Assembly: GCA_964035575.1 (NCBI GenBank)
Contig: OZ037915.1
Span: 62,001 to 126,000, forward strand
Direction: 5' to 3'
DNA length: 64,000 bases
DNA from: Rhynchopus sp. YZ270_cl-10
Taxonomy: Eukaryota; Euglenozoa; Diplonemea; Diplonemida; Diplonemidae
The notes beneath the pieces were generated by a model, which saw nothing but the letters and a program-made list of their open reading frames with translations, did no database searches and was not told the origin of the DNA. This document shows, in pieces, positions 38,546 through 48,314 of this stretch. Within the stretch, counting starts at the first letter, position 1. Each line of letters begins with the position of its first letter. The translations under genes and the position numbers were made by a program.

Positions 38546-40475
38546 TCACTTCCGCCCCAACACTGCTCTCCCCGCAGTACCCTGCGTACCCGCTGCCGCA
38601 AGCCCACCTGAAGGACGCCGACCAACAGCTACACCAGCAGTTGCGCCACCACCACCAGCCCCCTTCACTGCCCCTTTACCACCAGCTGCAGCAGCCGCAG
38701 GATTTGCAGGAAGACGTGACGTACGCGGTGCCGTTCCCGGCGATGCCCCTGGTAGCGCCTCACTGCCGGCACCCCCAGCAGCCTTGAGCTGCGAGATGTG
38801 TGGCATTCTGTCCCCCTTCTCCACCGGCTGCCCCATGTAGTTGTCTACAGGCTTTTCAATGACCAACTCGAAGATGATCTCTGGCTTCGCAACTTCATCC
38901 TTCGATTGAGGCTGCGACACTACTAAGAACCCTCCTTTATTCGACCGAAGACCGTCCATCAACATGAAATAGTTCAATCCGATGTCAGGGGACCTTCTCG
39001 TAAAGGTATGGCGAATTGTTTTGACAACCGCCTTTTTCTCGTCAGAGTTTTTGAGGGTAATCTGAATGACCGTCGAAAGCCCCTCCCAATTTGCAGGCAT
39101 CAACCCAGCGTCGACATTGTGGAGGTACACTGAGAGGAAAGAACAGCGTTCTGTGAAGAGCATCCGCCAGCGGTCACCATTCTGCAAAAAATCGGGGGAA
39201 GTGTAAAATCCGTCCTTTTTAATTTCATTGACGTCGCAACGGAAGGACCAGGTCATCAGGCCATTATCTGCCTCCTCTTTGTTGAGTAGTGGAGGCTGGT
39301 GGAGGGGCGGGTAGATCCAGTTGGTTAATCCAAAATAGTCGACCTCTTTGCGGAATGCGGCCTGCTCTTGAGGGGAGTCCATTTCGGGGACAACGTTTGC
39401 GCGGAGGAATTCGAGGATCATTCGGAAAAATTTTGGGTTGCGGTCAATGAAGCAGCAGCCGTCGCGGTCTTTGGTTCCAGGAAACTCTGTGCCGCTGAAC
39501 ATGGCGCTGAGAGTGGAGCCTGGGCAGGAGGTGAGCGTGCCCTGCATGGATGAGATGCGCTCGCCACCCACGTTGAGGTTTACGATGGCGTCGTCGGGCA
39601 TGTCGCTCTCAAAGAGGCGTTGCTTGAAGTAGTTCAGCGTCTCCCGCTCGGCAAGAAGGCTCTTCCGCTCGCGTTCAATCTGGTTCATGATCTTCTCCTT
39701 CCCCTTCTGCAGTGCTTCGCGCTCTTCGTTCAGCTCCTTCAAGATGAGCGCTCTGAAAAAGGGGGTTCAGAATAAAGTAAAAAATTTTAATTTAAACTGT
39801 TATCAATATCTAATCAACCAGGCATATGAAGTACCGTAGCGAACCAAAAAAGAAAATCCTGAAACAGTCGAACATTAGTACGGTAGTACTAATACGGCAA
39901 AGCCTTTTTCGCAGTTTACCAAATAATGTATTTTGTTTTTAAAAGTGGGGTTAAAGGTTGTGATTCAATAGTGTGCTGAAGGAAGAGCCATACCTGGCTT
40001 CGATGATCTTGTCGTGCTTCTTTTTGAGAAGCTGTTGGATCTGGCCGATGTGGGAGCTGACCTGTGGTGGTTTGAAAGTACAAAAGGTGGACTGTAGTTC
40101 CTCAAAAAATATTTTCATCATATGCAATCAATAAATTGATAGTATATGGTGAGGGATCAACAAAAATGGTCCCCTTTAACCACAACTGTTATCACACAAG
40201 CATCATCTCTCTGTGTGGAATTGCATACTAAAAAAGGGGGATTTTGTTTTTTTGCCAAAAGAGGAAAGAGGCAGGGATAGACCACCTGATCTTTACCTCG
40301 CGTACAGGCGCGTATAAGGCCGTATAGGACCGAAAACGCGCCTATATACGCGGGGCAAAAAAAAATAAATTAGTAAGTAAATCAGGTGGCTAGAGTGATA
40401 AAAGAGCTACGATACCTCATTGTCGATGGCCTCCCCGTCCACGTTGTTCAGCACACTCGGGTCGGTGGCGGACAT
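38546..40475 (-). CDS. coiled-coil/BTB(T1)/MATH-like protein, three exons
   Basis: Exon 1 is 40475-40416, exon 2 is 40061-39994 and exon 3 is 39752-38546; all introns begin GT and end AG (354 and 241 nt) and the frame is kept, giving 444 residues. The product starts MSATDPSVLNNVDGEAIDNE. A charged coiled coil (about 25-90) is followed by a T1/BTB domain as in KCTD proteins (about 97-190: IVNLNVGGERI, FIDRNPKFFRMILEFLR). Next is a region like a MATH/TRAF-C domain (about 210-335: WSFRCDVNEI, FYTSPDFLQNGDRWRM, SFLSVYLHN), then an Ala/Pro/Gly-rich tail. BTB-MATH proteins are cullin-3 adaptors, usually in MATH-BTB order; the reversed order is notable. The ATG directly follows CTTCCAG, so the first exon may itself start at an acceptor. 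Confidence 0.8.
40115..40175. repeat. dispersed repeat in BTB intron 1
   Basis: ATGCAATCAATAAATTGATA and GAGGGATCAACAAAAATG recur with the same order and strand at 51663-51715, 53121-53172 and 60743-60800. Here it lies in intron 1, antisense to the gene. Confidence 0.55.
40282..40389. mobile_element. CCACCTGAT MITE inside BTB intron 1
   Basis: 108 bp with ends CCACCTGAT and ATCAGGTGG and interior GCGTACAGGCGCGTATA-type motifs repeated in both orientations. The best relative is 52906-52992, which has a clean 5-bp target duplication. Confidence 0.6.
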
Positions 40476-40977
40476 CTGGAAGCAAAGGTACTTATGTTAC
40501 GAAAGGGAAGGGTGGAAAACGTATCCCCCCCTTGCACCCCCACCCCCAAGGAAAGGGCAAGGGGGTTTTTGTTTCTGTTGTGTGTATTGTGTGAGGGAAA
40601 AATTGGAAAAAATGTGTAGCAAGGACACACACAAGCTGTTCCTGACGCTTCCTCACACCTCATCGGATACGAAGTTGAAATCGTGTGGTTTGTCTTGCGC
40701 TTGCAGAACGGAGATTTCATACTTTTCTGGACTGCAGAAAAGATGCCACCCAGATATCTGCGAGAGTTCAGCTGGTTCGAGCCATTGGTGTCTGGTGTGA
40801 GGTGGGCTGGCAGTTCTTCCCCTTTGCTCTCATCTTCACAAAACAGCCACCCCCTTACAGTACGAGAAATTGTCCCTCACTTTTTCCCCAAGGGGGATAA
40901 GGGGAGGGGTCGGTAAAAATTCGTTTTTTTAAATTTCAGTGCACACCATGTCATTTTACATGCGGGTGTGTCTGTCG
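40476..40977. other. spacer upstream of BTB gene
   Basis: Directly upstream of the ATG is a C/T-rich tract (CCACCCTTCCCTTTCG...TTGCTTCCAG). The rest shows no gene. Confidence 0.4.
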
Positions 40978-41190
40978 TGAGCTTGTTTACCGATTAGGTG
41001 GAACAAGAATAAGCAATTGATACACATTATTTCCGCTTTTTATTCAGAAAAAGACATCAAAAATAAAGAAGCAACACAAAAAAACAAACAATGATGAGTG
41101 ACGTTGAGATGGGTCACTGCAACTTCGTCACTGCAATGTGACTATATTTAAAACCCTTCATTAAAGACACGACAGCGTCCCCTAAAACCA
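40978..41190 (-). promoter_or_regulatory. orphan copy of SGNH-gene promoter and leader
   Basis: TTGTTTACCGATTAGGTGGA, AATAAGCAATTGATACACAT, ACGTTGAGATGGGTCACTGC and TATATTTAAAACCCTTCATT match the 5' flanks at 42730-42940 and, for the part nearest the start codon, 44710-44790. No SGNH coding sequence follows; the next gene downstream is the BTB gene about 500 bp away. The minus-strand TTTTAAATATA is a possible TATA element, followed by TGACG/CGTCA motifs. Confidence 0.65.
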
Positions 41191-41944
41191 TTTCCCAACT
41201 TGCATGCTAGCCAACAAGCATGAGATCCACTGTGCACTGACACCCAATGTGCCAATGCTGGAACAGTGGAGATGGTGAACGAAACAAGATTGCTGTGATT
41301 GTGAGTCAGTTCTACAAACGGTTTGCACCAAATGTAGCGTTCTCAGATGACCAGGAAAGGACGTGTCAAGTGACATGTCGGTTGTTGCTTTCGGAGGCAT
41401 CACAAAACAAAAAATGTATAAAAAACAACAACAATGGAAAAAGAGAGCGACAGAGAGGGAGGGAGGATGAACAAGCATTGAGAATTGAGAATCAGGAAGA
41501 CAAGACAAACACCCAATGTGCCAATGCTGGAACAGTGGAGATGGTGAACGAAACAAAATGTTGTGACTGTGAGTCAGTTCTACAAACGGTTTACACCAAA
41601 TGTAGCGTTCGGAGGTATCACAAAACAAAAAATGCGCAAAAAAACAATTGAAAAAGAGAGCGACAGAGAGCAAATGGAAGAAGGATGAAGTATTGAGAAT
41701 TGAGAATTAGTAAGACAGGACAGAGTGCCCATCAATTGGGTTAACCCAATGCTGTTTTGATAAACAAATGAAAGAAACCTTGGTGGGAGGGTCGCACACA
41801 GGGCTTTGATGAACACTGCTCTGCTCTGCTCTGTGTGTGTGACTTCCAGAACACCTTCTTTGTCTGAAAATACTGAAACGTCGCTGATGGGAGCACCCAC
41901 ATATGAGGGGCATGGTTATGCACAAAACGGCGGACTGTCTCCTC
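41191..41944. other. 3' flank of SGNH gene 1 with internal repeats
   Basis: A block with CCAATGCTGGAACAGTGGAG and TCTACAAACGGTTTGCACCA occurs twice here (41250-41390, 41510-41620) and again at 42985-43140 and 43437-43570. No coding function. Confidence 0.5.
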
Positions 41945-42703
41945 TCACAGCCCAAGCCCAGCCTTCACAGTCGCAGCTAATTTACCGTAACCCACGTTGT
42001 TGGGCTCGCACTGCCTGCAGCGCTGCACGTCGCAGAAGTACTTGCAGACTGGGATCGCCCATGTTTTGTGGTTGCAGCCATTTTTGGGCATCGACGTGTT
42101 TCCATCCAGAGCAGTGAACACATCGATGGGTGTCGTGTTCACGTTGCCTGCAGTACTGATCTGTGGGATCAGCTTCGGAAGAATTGTGTTGATCACTGTC
42201 TGGTTCATCCCCAGACATCCACGGTCCTCCATCAGCGGAGGCGGAATCACTGTGTAGATCTTCGGCCCACCAGGGAATGTGCCCAATGTGCGGATCACAT
42301 CAATCATGGACAGGTAGTCCTGTGAAAATGGACACTCCAGTGCATTCGGTCCTGTGCAGTTGTGTGGCCAGGAGGACCAGTCTTTCCCGTCCATCGCATC
42401 GTAAGTACCAAACATGATGACGACGATGTCCCACTTCTTAGTGAGCAGTTCCCTTTTGTACACCCAGGTATCCCAGTATGTTTCCTCGGCAGTCTTTATC
42501 ACCTTAGCCATTGGAAAACCGAGGTTCGTCACCTTGTACCCGTCGCCAAGCATGGTCCGGAGCTGTGCTGGGTAGGAATACGGATCTTCCTCCATGAAGT
42601 CCGGGTGGCCGTAAGTGATGGTATCACCGACACACGCGATGCTGATCTGTGTGGCATGTGCTGCGATGCCCACAGTCGCAAGCAGCAGGGAAAGGGTCTT
42701 CAT
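41945..42703 (-). CDS. secreted SGNH-hydrolase-like protein, copy 1, probable pseudoenzyme
   Basis: 252 residues with a signal peptide (MKTLSLLLATVGIAAHA). The SGNH/GDSL fold is recognisable: block I CVGDTITYG, block III IMFGTYD, a long middle with NCTGPNALECPFSQDY, and a C-terminal NNVGYGKLAATVK. The nucleophile Ser of GDS is Thr, the block III Asn of GTND is Tyr, and the DxxH pair before the last helix is missing (RCRQCEPNN instead). Activity as an esterase is therefore unlikely; a lectin-like or structural role is possible. Extra cysteines in CKYFCDVQRCRQC are unique to this copy. It lies head-to-tail with copy 2 after a tandem duplication; the leader to a CACCACAG site is 20 nt. Confidence 0.8.
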   Translation of the reverse strand: MKTLSLLLATVGIAAHATQISIACVGDTITYGHPDFMEEDPYSYPAQLRTMLGDGYKVTNLGFPMAKVIKTAEETYWDTWVYKRELLTKKWDIVVIMFGTYDAMDGKDWSSWPHNCTGPNALECPFSQDYLSMIDVIRTLGTFPGGPKIYTVIPPPLMEDRGCLGMNQTVINTILPKLIPQISTAGNVNTTPIDVFTALDGNTSMPKNGCNHKTWAIPVCKYFCDVQRCRQCEPNNVGYGKLAATVKAGLGL

Positions 42704-43924
42704 GTTGTGTTTCGGATTTGTTCCTGTGGTGACTTTGTTTACGGGTTGGGTGGAAGAAGAATAAGCAATTGATACACATTATTTCCGTTTTTTAGAAAAA
42801 GACATCAAAAATGATAGAAGCAACACAAAAACAAACAATGATGAGTGACGTTAAGATGGGTCACTGCAACTTCGTCACTGCAATGTGACTATATTTAAAA
42901 CCCTTCATTAAAGACACGACAGCGTCCCCTAAAACCATTTCTCAACTTGCATGCTAGCCAACAAGCATGAGATCCACTGTGCACTGACACCCAATGTGCC
43001 AATGCTGGAACAGTGGAGATGGTGAACGAAACAAAATTGCTGTGATTGTGAGTCAGTTCTACAAACGGTTTGCACCAAATGTAGCGTTCTCAGATGACCA
43101 GGAAAGGACGTGTCAAGTGACATGTCGGCTGTTGCTTTCGGAGGTATCACAAAACAAAAAATGTATAAAAATATCGGGTCTTTTGTTTGTGAGCTCAAAG
43201 CCGGAAAACAAAAAGGTGAAAAAAATATGTTAAGATTGCTGTAGCTAATTGAGTACTCAAAGAACAAGCAAGCTTCTGTCTTTTTCAATCCATTTTGTTT
43301 ACTCGCAGCGCTGCCTCCAATCATTTTTGAATTGACAACAAGTTGTATTTAAAAGAACAATGGAAAAAAGAGAGCGACAGAGAGGGAGGGAGGACGAACA
43401 AGCATTGAGAATTGAGAATCAGGAAGACAAGACAAACACCAAATGCTGGAACAGTGAGGAGATGGTGAACGAAACAAAATTGCTGTGACTGAGTCAGTTC
43501 TACAAACGGTTTGCGCCAAATGTAGCGTTCTCAGATGACCAGGAAAGGACGTGTCAAGTGACATGTCGGCTGTTCCTTTCGGAGGTATCACAAAACAAAA
43601 AAAAAATGTATAAAAAACAACAACAAATTGAAAAAGAGAGCGACAGAGAGGGAGGGGGAGAAGGATAAAGTATTGAGAATTGAGAATTAGTAAGACAGGA
43701 CAGAGTGCCCATCAATTGGGTTAACCCAATGCTGTTTTGATAAACAAATGAAAGAAACCTTGGTGGGAGGGTCGCACACAGGGCTTTGATGAACACTGCT
43801 CTGCTCTGCTCTGTGTGTGTGACTTCCAGAACACCTTCTTTCTTTGAAAATACTGAAACGTCGCTGATGGGAGCACCCAGATATGAGGGGTATGGTTATG
43901 CACAAAACGGCGGACTGTCTCCTC
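42704..43924. other. spacer between SGNH genes
   Basis: In gene sense it starts with the shared leader and promoter of copy 1 (42723-42940, TTTTAAATATA near 42893), then the 3' flank of copy 2 with repeated blocks. A 170-bp insertion at 43168-43345 matches 9205-9385. Confidence 0.5.
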
Positions 43925-44680
43925 TCACAGCCCAAGCCCAGCCTTCACAGTCGCAGCCAATACCATGTTTCCCTCGTCGGTGAGGTGAATGTTGTCGCAG
44001 TACCCCCAGCCGCCGTAGTTCCTGCAGGCTGTAACATTTTCTTGGTTAAAGTCGCAGCAGCCGCTTTTCGGGATCACCCCGCTCCCACCCAGAGCATCGA
44101 ACGCATCGATGGGTGTCGTGTTCACGTTGCCTGCAGTGTTGATCTGTGGGATCAGCTTCGGAAGAACTGTGTTGATCACTGTTTCGTTCATGTAGAACGG
44201 CACCACATCGGGATCCAGCTTCATCAGCGGAGGCGGAATCACTGTGTAGATCTTCGGCCCACCAGGGGATGTGCCCAATGTGCGGATCACATCAATCATG
44301 GATTGGTACTCCTGTGAAAATGGACAGTTCAGTGCATTCGGTCCTGTGCAGTTGTGCGGCCATGCGCGCTCCTCCGCGTCGTTAGTCCCAAACATGATGA
44401 CGACGATGTCCCACTTCTTAGTGATCAGTTTCGTGTACGTTGTGCTCTCCCAGTATGAAAACAATGGAAAGGGCAGACCCTTCATCAAGTTACGAGAGGC
44501 GCCGAGGTTCGTCACGTTGTACCCGTCACCAAGCATGGCCTGCAGGTGCGTGGGGTAGGGACGTTCGTCACCTTGGAAGAGATACACGCCATCAGTGATG
44601 GTGTCGCCGACACACGCGATGCTGATCTGTGTGGCTGCTGCGATGCCCACAGTCGCAAGCAGCAGGGAAAGGGTCTTCAT
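43925..44680 (-). CDS. secreted SGNH-hydrolase-like protein, copy 2 (Thr nucleophile)
   Basis: 251 residues from the ATG at 44680, chosen because it begins the signal peptide MKTLSLLLATVGIAAATQ, matches copy 1 and follows the conserved CACCACAG site by 20 nt; an upstream in-frame ATG at 44755 would add 25 unrelated residues. Block I is CVGDTITDG with Thr (ACC) at the nucleophile position, block III is IMFGTND (intact), and the C-terminal CDNIHLTDEG supplies Asp and His. Only the nucleophile is changed, so weak threonine-based hydrolysis is conceivable. Family members deacylate glycans and lipids in secretions. Confidence 0.85.
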   Translation of the reverse strand: MKTLSLLLATVGIAAATQISIACVGDTITDGVYLFQGDERPYPTHLQAMLGDGYNVTNLGASRNLMKGLPFPLFSYWESTTYTKLITKKWDIVVIMFGTNDAEERAWPHNCTGPNALNCPFSQEYQSMIDVIRTLGTSPGGPKIYTVIPPPLMKLDPDVVPFYMNETVINTVLPKLIPQINTAGNVNTTPIDAFDALGGSGVIPKSGCCDFNQENVTACRNYGGWGYCDNIHLTDEGNMVLAATVKAGLGL

Positions 44681-44810
44681 GTTGTGTTGTGTGTTTGTTC
44701 CTGTGGTGACTTTGTTTACGTTTTTGGGTGGAACAAGAATAAGCAATTGATACATATTATTTCCGTTTTTTATTCAGCAAAAGACATCAAAAATAAATTG
44801 TCAAATTGAA

Positions 44811-44872
44811 CACCTCCGACTGACCCACAAAGCCAGCCCCAGATGAAAGCACAAAGTACCCTGCAGCCAAGA
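44811..44872. repeat. 62-bp dispersed repeat (second copy 53786-53848)
   Basis: CACCTCCGACTGACCCACAA, then GATGAAAGCACAA and CCCTGCAGCCAAG, in the same order at 53786-53848. Confidence 0.6.
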
Positions 44873-44928
44873 ACAGAAGGTTGCTATTGACAAGGTCGCC
44901 GGCCCACCTTCCGCTACAGACTTACTAT

Positions 44929-44938
44929 ATATACTACA
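44929..44938 (-). promoter_or_regulatory. TATA-like element upstream of SGNH gene 2
   Basis: TATATATAGT on the minus strand about 250 nt upstream of the start at 44680; weak evidence only. Confidence 0.25.
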
Positions 44939-45077
44939 CAGACACGTTTGTCATCAATACTTTATGGACAAGAAAAGGGAAATTAAGAGAAATATCTTTT
45001 TTTTGCTTTTCGTGGGGGTTTAGAGTAATAAATAAAAGAAATAAATTTCATTTTATTTAAAACAAAAGTGCACTCCT

Positions 45078-45106
45078 CGGGGGGTGGGGGGCGGGGTTGG
45101 GGGGGA
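45078..45106 (+). other. G-quadruplex-prone G-run cluster
   Basis: Four long G runs separated by one or two bases (GGGGGGTGGGGGGCGGGG then TT and GGGGGGG). This fits a stable G-quadruplex on the plus strand, about 400 bp upstream of SGNH gene 2. Confidence 0.5.
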
Positions 45107-45781
45107 GTCCAAATTTTGTTTCAAGTGAATGCACAAGAAACAGCACAAAACTTTCCAAGAAAAAGAGGGGTGTAAATTAAGATACCAACAATATGGACAA
45201 GAAAAATACACAAGAAAAAAAAATTGATTTTTTGAAACCCACAAAGGTTGCGGGATGCAAAACAAAATACATCGGTTGGCAGTTCTTTATTGAAAAAGGT
45301 GGTTTCCGCACAAAAAAAAAGAGAGAACGAAAAACATCTCAAATCTGTGTGGGGTCACTTTGTATGAAACCCGAGCCATTTTTGAACCACCGTGTGTATG
45401 TGTGTTTCTTTTTTTTTGTTCCTTTTAAAAAATATACCTCAAAAAAGGCAGTATTTCGTTATTTACATTGGGACGATCAACCAAAGGCAGCCGTTTGCAG
45501 GCCTGTTTATCTTTGTTGTGGTTGTCTCTCAAACTCATCCTGTAAGTGAGCGACACGCTCGATCAAAAAAAAAAAAAAAAAATCTTGAAAAAAATTGGAT
45601 GGTGCAAAAGAACGCCTCCGAGACACAGACACGAACACTCCGTGGGGTTATCCAACCCCATCGTACACCCTCGGAAGTGTTCGCAGTGACCCAGACGTGC
45701 TTGCCTGGGGAGGGGGCTATGGCAAATACGTAACGACCCCCCCCCTCCACGTATCGCGTATTATACGTTAAAATACGTATA

Positions 45782-45894
45782 CAGTCATCCAAGGTTGGTG
45801 GGGTAAAAACCCACCTAATTTTTTGCCCCCAAAATCCACCAATGTTTTTAACCCCACCAACCTTTTTTACCCACCAACGTTTGTTGGATGACTG
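45782..45894. mobile_element. 113-bp TA-site MITE, CAGTCATCCAA family
   Basis: Ends CAGTCATCCAA and TTGGATGACTG with TA on both sides (45780-45781, 45895-45896). The interior repeats GGTTGGTGGGGT / CCCCACCAACC in both orientations, so the whole folds into a hairpin. No coding capacity. Confidence 0.7.
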
Positions 45895-45951
45895 TAATAC
45901 GAAACAACCGCAACGCATCACGTATAGTATGTATTGCTACCCCAGGGGAGG

Positions 45952-46289
45952 CACAGCAGAGAATAAGCCGGGTCACCGGTCCCTGGTCCCTGGTCCCTGG
46001 TCCCTGGTCCCTGGTCCCTGGTCCCTGGTCCCTGGTCCCTGGTCCCTGGTCCCTGGTCCCTGGTCCCTGGTCCCTGGTCCCTGGTCCCTGGTCCCTGGTC
46101 CCTGGTCCCTGGTCCCTGGTCCCTGGTCCCTGGTCCCTGGTCCCTGGTCCCTGGTCCCTGGTCCCTGGTCCCTGGTCCCTGGTCCCTGGTCCCTGGTCCC
46201 TGGTCCCTGGTCCCTGGTCCCTGGTCCCTGGTCACAGTCCGGCTGAGAATAACCGGGTCCCCGGTCCCCGAGTCTTATTCTCTGCTGTG
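45952..46289. mobile_element. hAT-like MITE with 7-bp minisatellite (GAGAATAAG family, copy 2)
   Basis: Ends CACAGCAGAGAATAAG and CTTATTCTCTGCTGTG. Flanking octamers AGGGGAGG (45944-45951) and GGGGGAGG (46290-46297) differ at one base, consistent with the 8-bp duplications of hAT elements. The interior is about 35 copies of GGTCCCT (about 45983-46231), then CGGCTGAGAATAACC as in copy 3. Confidence 0.7.
45983..46231. repeat. 7-bp minisatellite GGTCCCT, about 35 copies
   Basis: A perfect tandem array lying wholly between the inverted ends of the hAT-like element. Open frames across it in both strands are artefacts of the period. Confidence 0.95.
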
Positions 46290-46297
46290 GGGGGAGG

Positions 46298-47741
46298 AGA
46301 GGGGGATAAGAGATGAAAGGATAGTAGCAGGTCGTTATGTGCTCAATCACTTCTTGTCAGGTCAGGCTAGGTGCGCTACGAATGGCTTTTTTTTTCTGTT
46401 GTCCGCAACTGTCACGTGAACTCGAATGCAAAAGAAGAGAAAAGAGTACAATAGGGCCTTCTATGATGCATCCAGTCTCTTGTTATGGGGGGAAATGAAA
46501 AGTCAAAAAAAATACGGAAAAAAAGAACAACTGAATGGTTGAGTTATGTCAAAACCACATACACCACCAATTCATGAAAATATGGTTCGCCTTGTGTGCA
46601 CACAGACACAGGAAATGAAAATAGAAAAAAAAAACTGAAAAAGAAACACCCCCTGAAAGATGAAATGCATCTAACAACAACTTCCGTCTAAAAACACAAA
46701 AACGCGGTGGTGCTCTAGAAAAAGGCGTCAAGGTATGAAAAAAAGATCTCCCTGAAGTTTCCTTTTGCACCACTGGCGTAGAATCCTGGCGGGCGCGGTG
46801 CTGTACAACGATAGTACAAAAAACAAATGAGGATTATTTACATCGGACGTATAATAAAAACACAAAATGATAAAAAGAGAAGTTGAAAAAAAGTGAAAAA
46901 AATGCCTCAGTGAGCAAAGTCACCGTTCAATAGGTGGACAAGCAGGGCATTTTTGGTTCTCCCGCGGGGGTTATCGAAAACCCCAGAGAGCACTTCATTG
47001 GTAATGCACACGGTTACACCTATGAGGGAGGTTGTGAGCAAAGAACATAATCAAATGATACAAATACATGTTGCACCATGTAAAATATTTACATGATACC
47101 ATACATTTGTACCAACGTGTTTCCAAATATTTGTCGGGTAAGCTAAAAACTCATTTTTACATCGTTGTGATCAAAAAAATGGGGAAAATAGGGGTCATCG
47201 CAAGGGGGGGGTAGGGGGGTCAGTGGTGTATAAATCCCTGTACAAATACTGTCACAAACCCATTTTTTTGAAATTTAGGTGAAGAAATCCACCAAAAAGG
47301 TCGTACCTGGCCGCAAATCGCCCTGGGGATCACCCAAATATCCCATTAAACCACCTGACGACCTCTACAGAGACTTTCCTGATTAAAAAAAATCGGTTTT
47401 TTGTGAAAAAAAGGCCAAAAATGCGTAACGCTCGCGTAACGCTATTGGGTCAATTTTCAACACTTTTCAAAAATAATATTTGAGGAGACATTAGGCCTTC
47501 TAAACACCCGAAAACCACCTCGGTCCACATCCGGTGGGGTCCCAGGGTGGAAATGTATGATTTTTGCAGCTTTTAGGGGTCCTGTGTGGGCCCCAGATGT
47601 ATTCTGTAGTGTCTGAAACGCTTAAAAAAGCAGTACTGCCCTCACTTCTTAGCATGTTTACACACATAAAAACCCCAAAAAAATTGTCCACAGGTTCACA
47701 TAAGTCCCCAAAACCACTCGAAAGTGATTGCCGGACCCCAC
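46298..47741. other. gene-poor spacer
   Basis: No coding frame with recognisable features. A block near 46950-47040 (CCCCAGAGAGCACTTCATT) recurs at 53327-53346 next to a similar GGTTCTCC string. Confidence 0.4.
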
Positions 47742-48306
47742 CACAGCAGAGAATAAGCCCGGTCCCCGGTCCCCGCTCCCCGGTCCCTGGTCCTGGTACT
47801 GGTCCTGGTCCCGGTCCCAGTACTGGTCCCGGTCCCGGTCCTGGTCCCAGTCCCGGTCCTGGTCCCGGTCCCGGTCCCAGTCCTGGTACTGGTCCGGGTC
47901 CTGGTCCCAGTCCCGGTCCTGGTACTGGTCCCGGTCCCAGTCCTGGTACTGGTCCGGGTCCTGGTCCCAGTCCCGGTCCTGGTACTGGTCCCGGTCCCAG
48001 TCCCGGTCCTGGTATCGGTCCCAGTCCCAGTCCTGGTACTGGTCCCGGTCCTGGTCCCAGTCCCGGTCCTGGTATCGGTCCTGGTCCCGGTACTGGTCCC
48101 GGTACTGGTCCTGGACCAGGACCGGGACAGAGACCGGGACCAGTACCTGGTCCTGGTCCCGGTCCCCCACCCTCCCGCGCCCGGGTCCCCTCCCACTTTC
48201 GGGCGTTTTCACCACTGTTTTCTACATATTGTGTCCCAGTCCGGCTGAGAATAACCCGGTCCCCGGTCCCCGGTCCCCGGCCCCCCCTACCTTATTCTCT
48301 GCTGTG
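47742..48306. mobile_element. hAT-like MITE with 6-bp minisatellite (GAGAATAAG family, copy 3)
   Basis: Ends CACAGCAGAGAATAAG and CTTATTCTCTGCTGTG with an exact 8-bp target duplication GACCCCAC (47734-47741, 48307-48314). The interior has about 58 degenerate 6-bp units GGTCCC/GGTCCT/GGTACT (47760-48110) and a unique stretch (GGGCGTTTTCACCACTGTTT) shared in inverse with 5242-5432. The exact duplication points to a young insertion. Confidence 0.8.
47760..48110. repeat. 6-bp minisatellite GGTCCN/GGTACT
   Basis: Degenerate tandem hexamers with higher-order repeats (for example, 47881-47940 and 47941-48000 are nearly identical 60-bp units). Pro/Gly- or Asp/Gln-rich frames across it are not genes. 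Confidence 0.9.
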
Positions 48307-48314
48307 GACCCCAC

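Noticed and set aside
46950-47040. Possible tRNA-like string (GGGGGTTATCGAAAACCCC) and its relative near 53320
   Set aside because: No cloverleaf can be folded around it; it belongs to a dispersed repeat.
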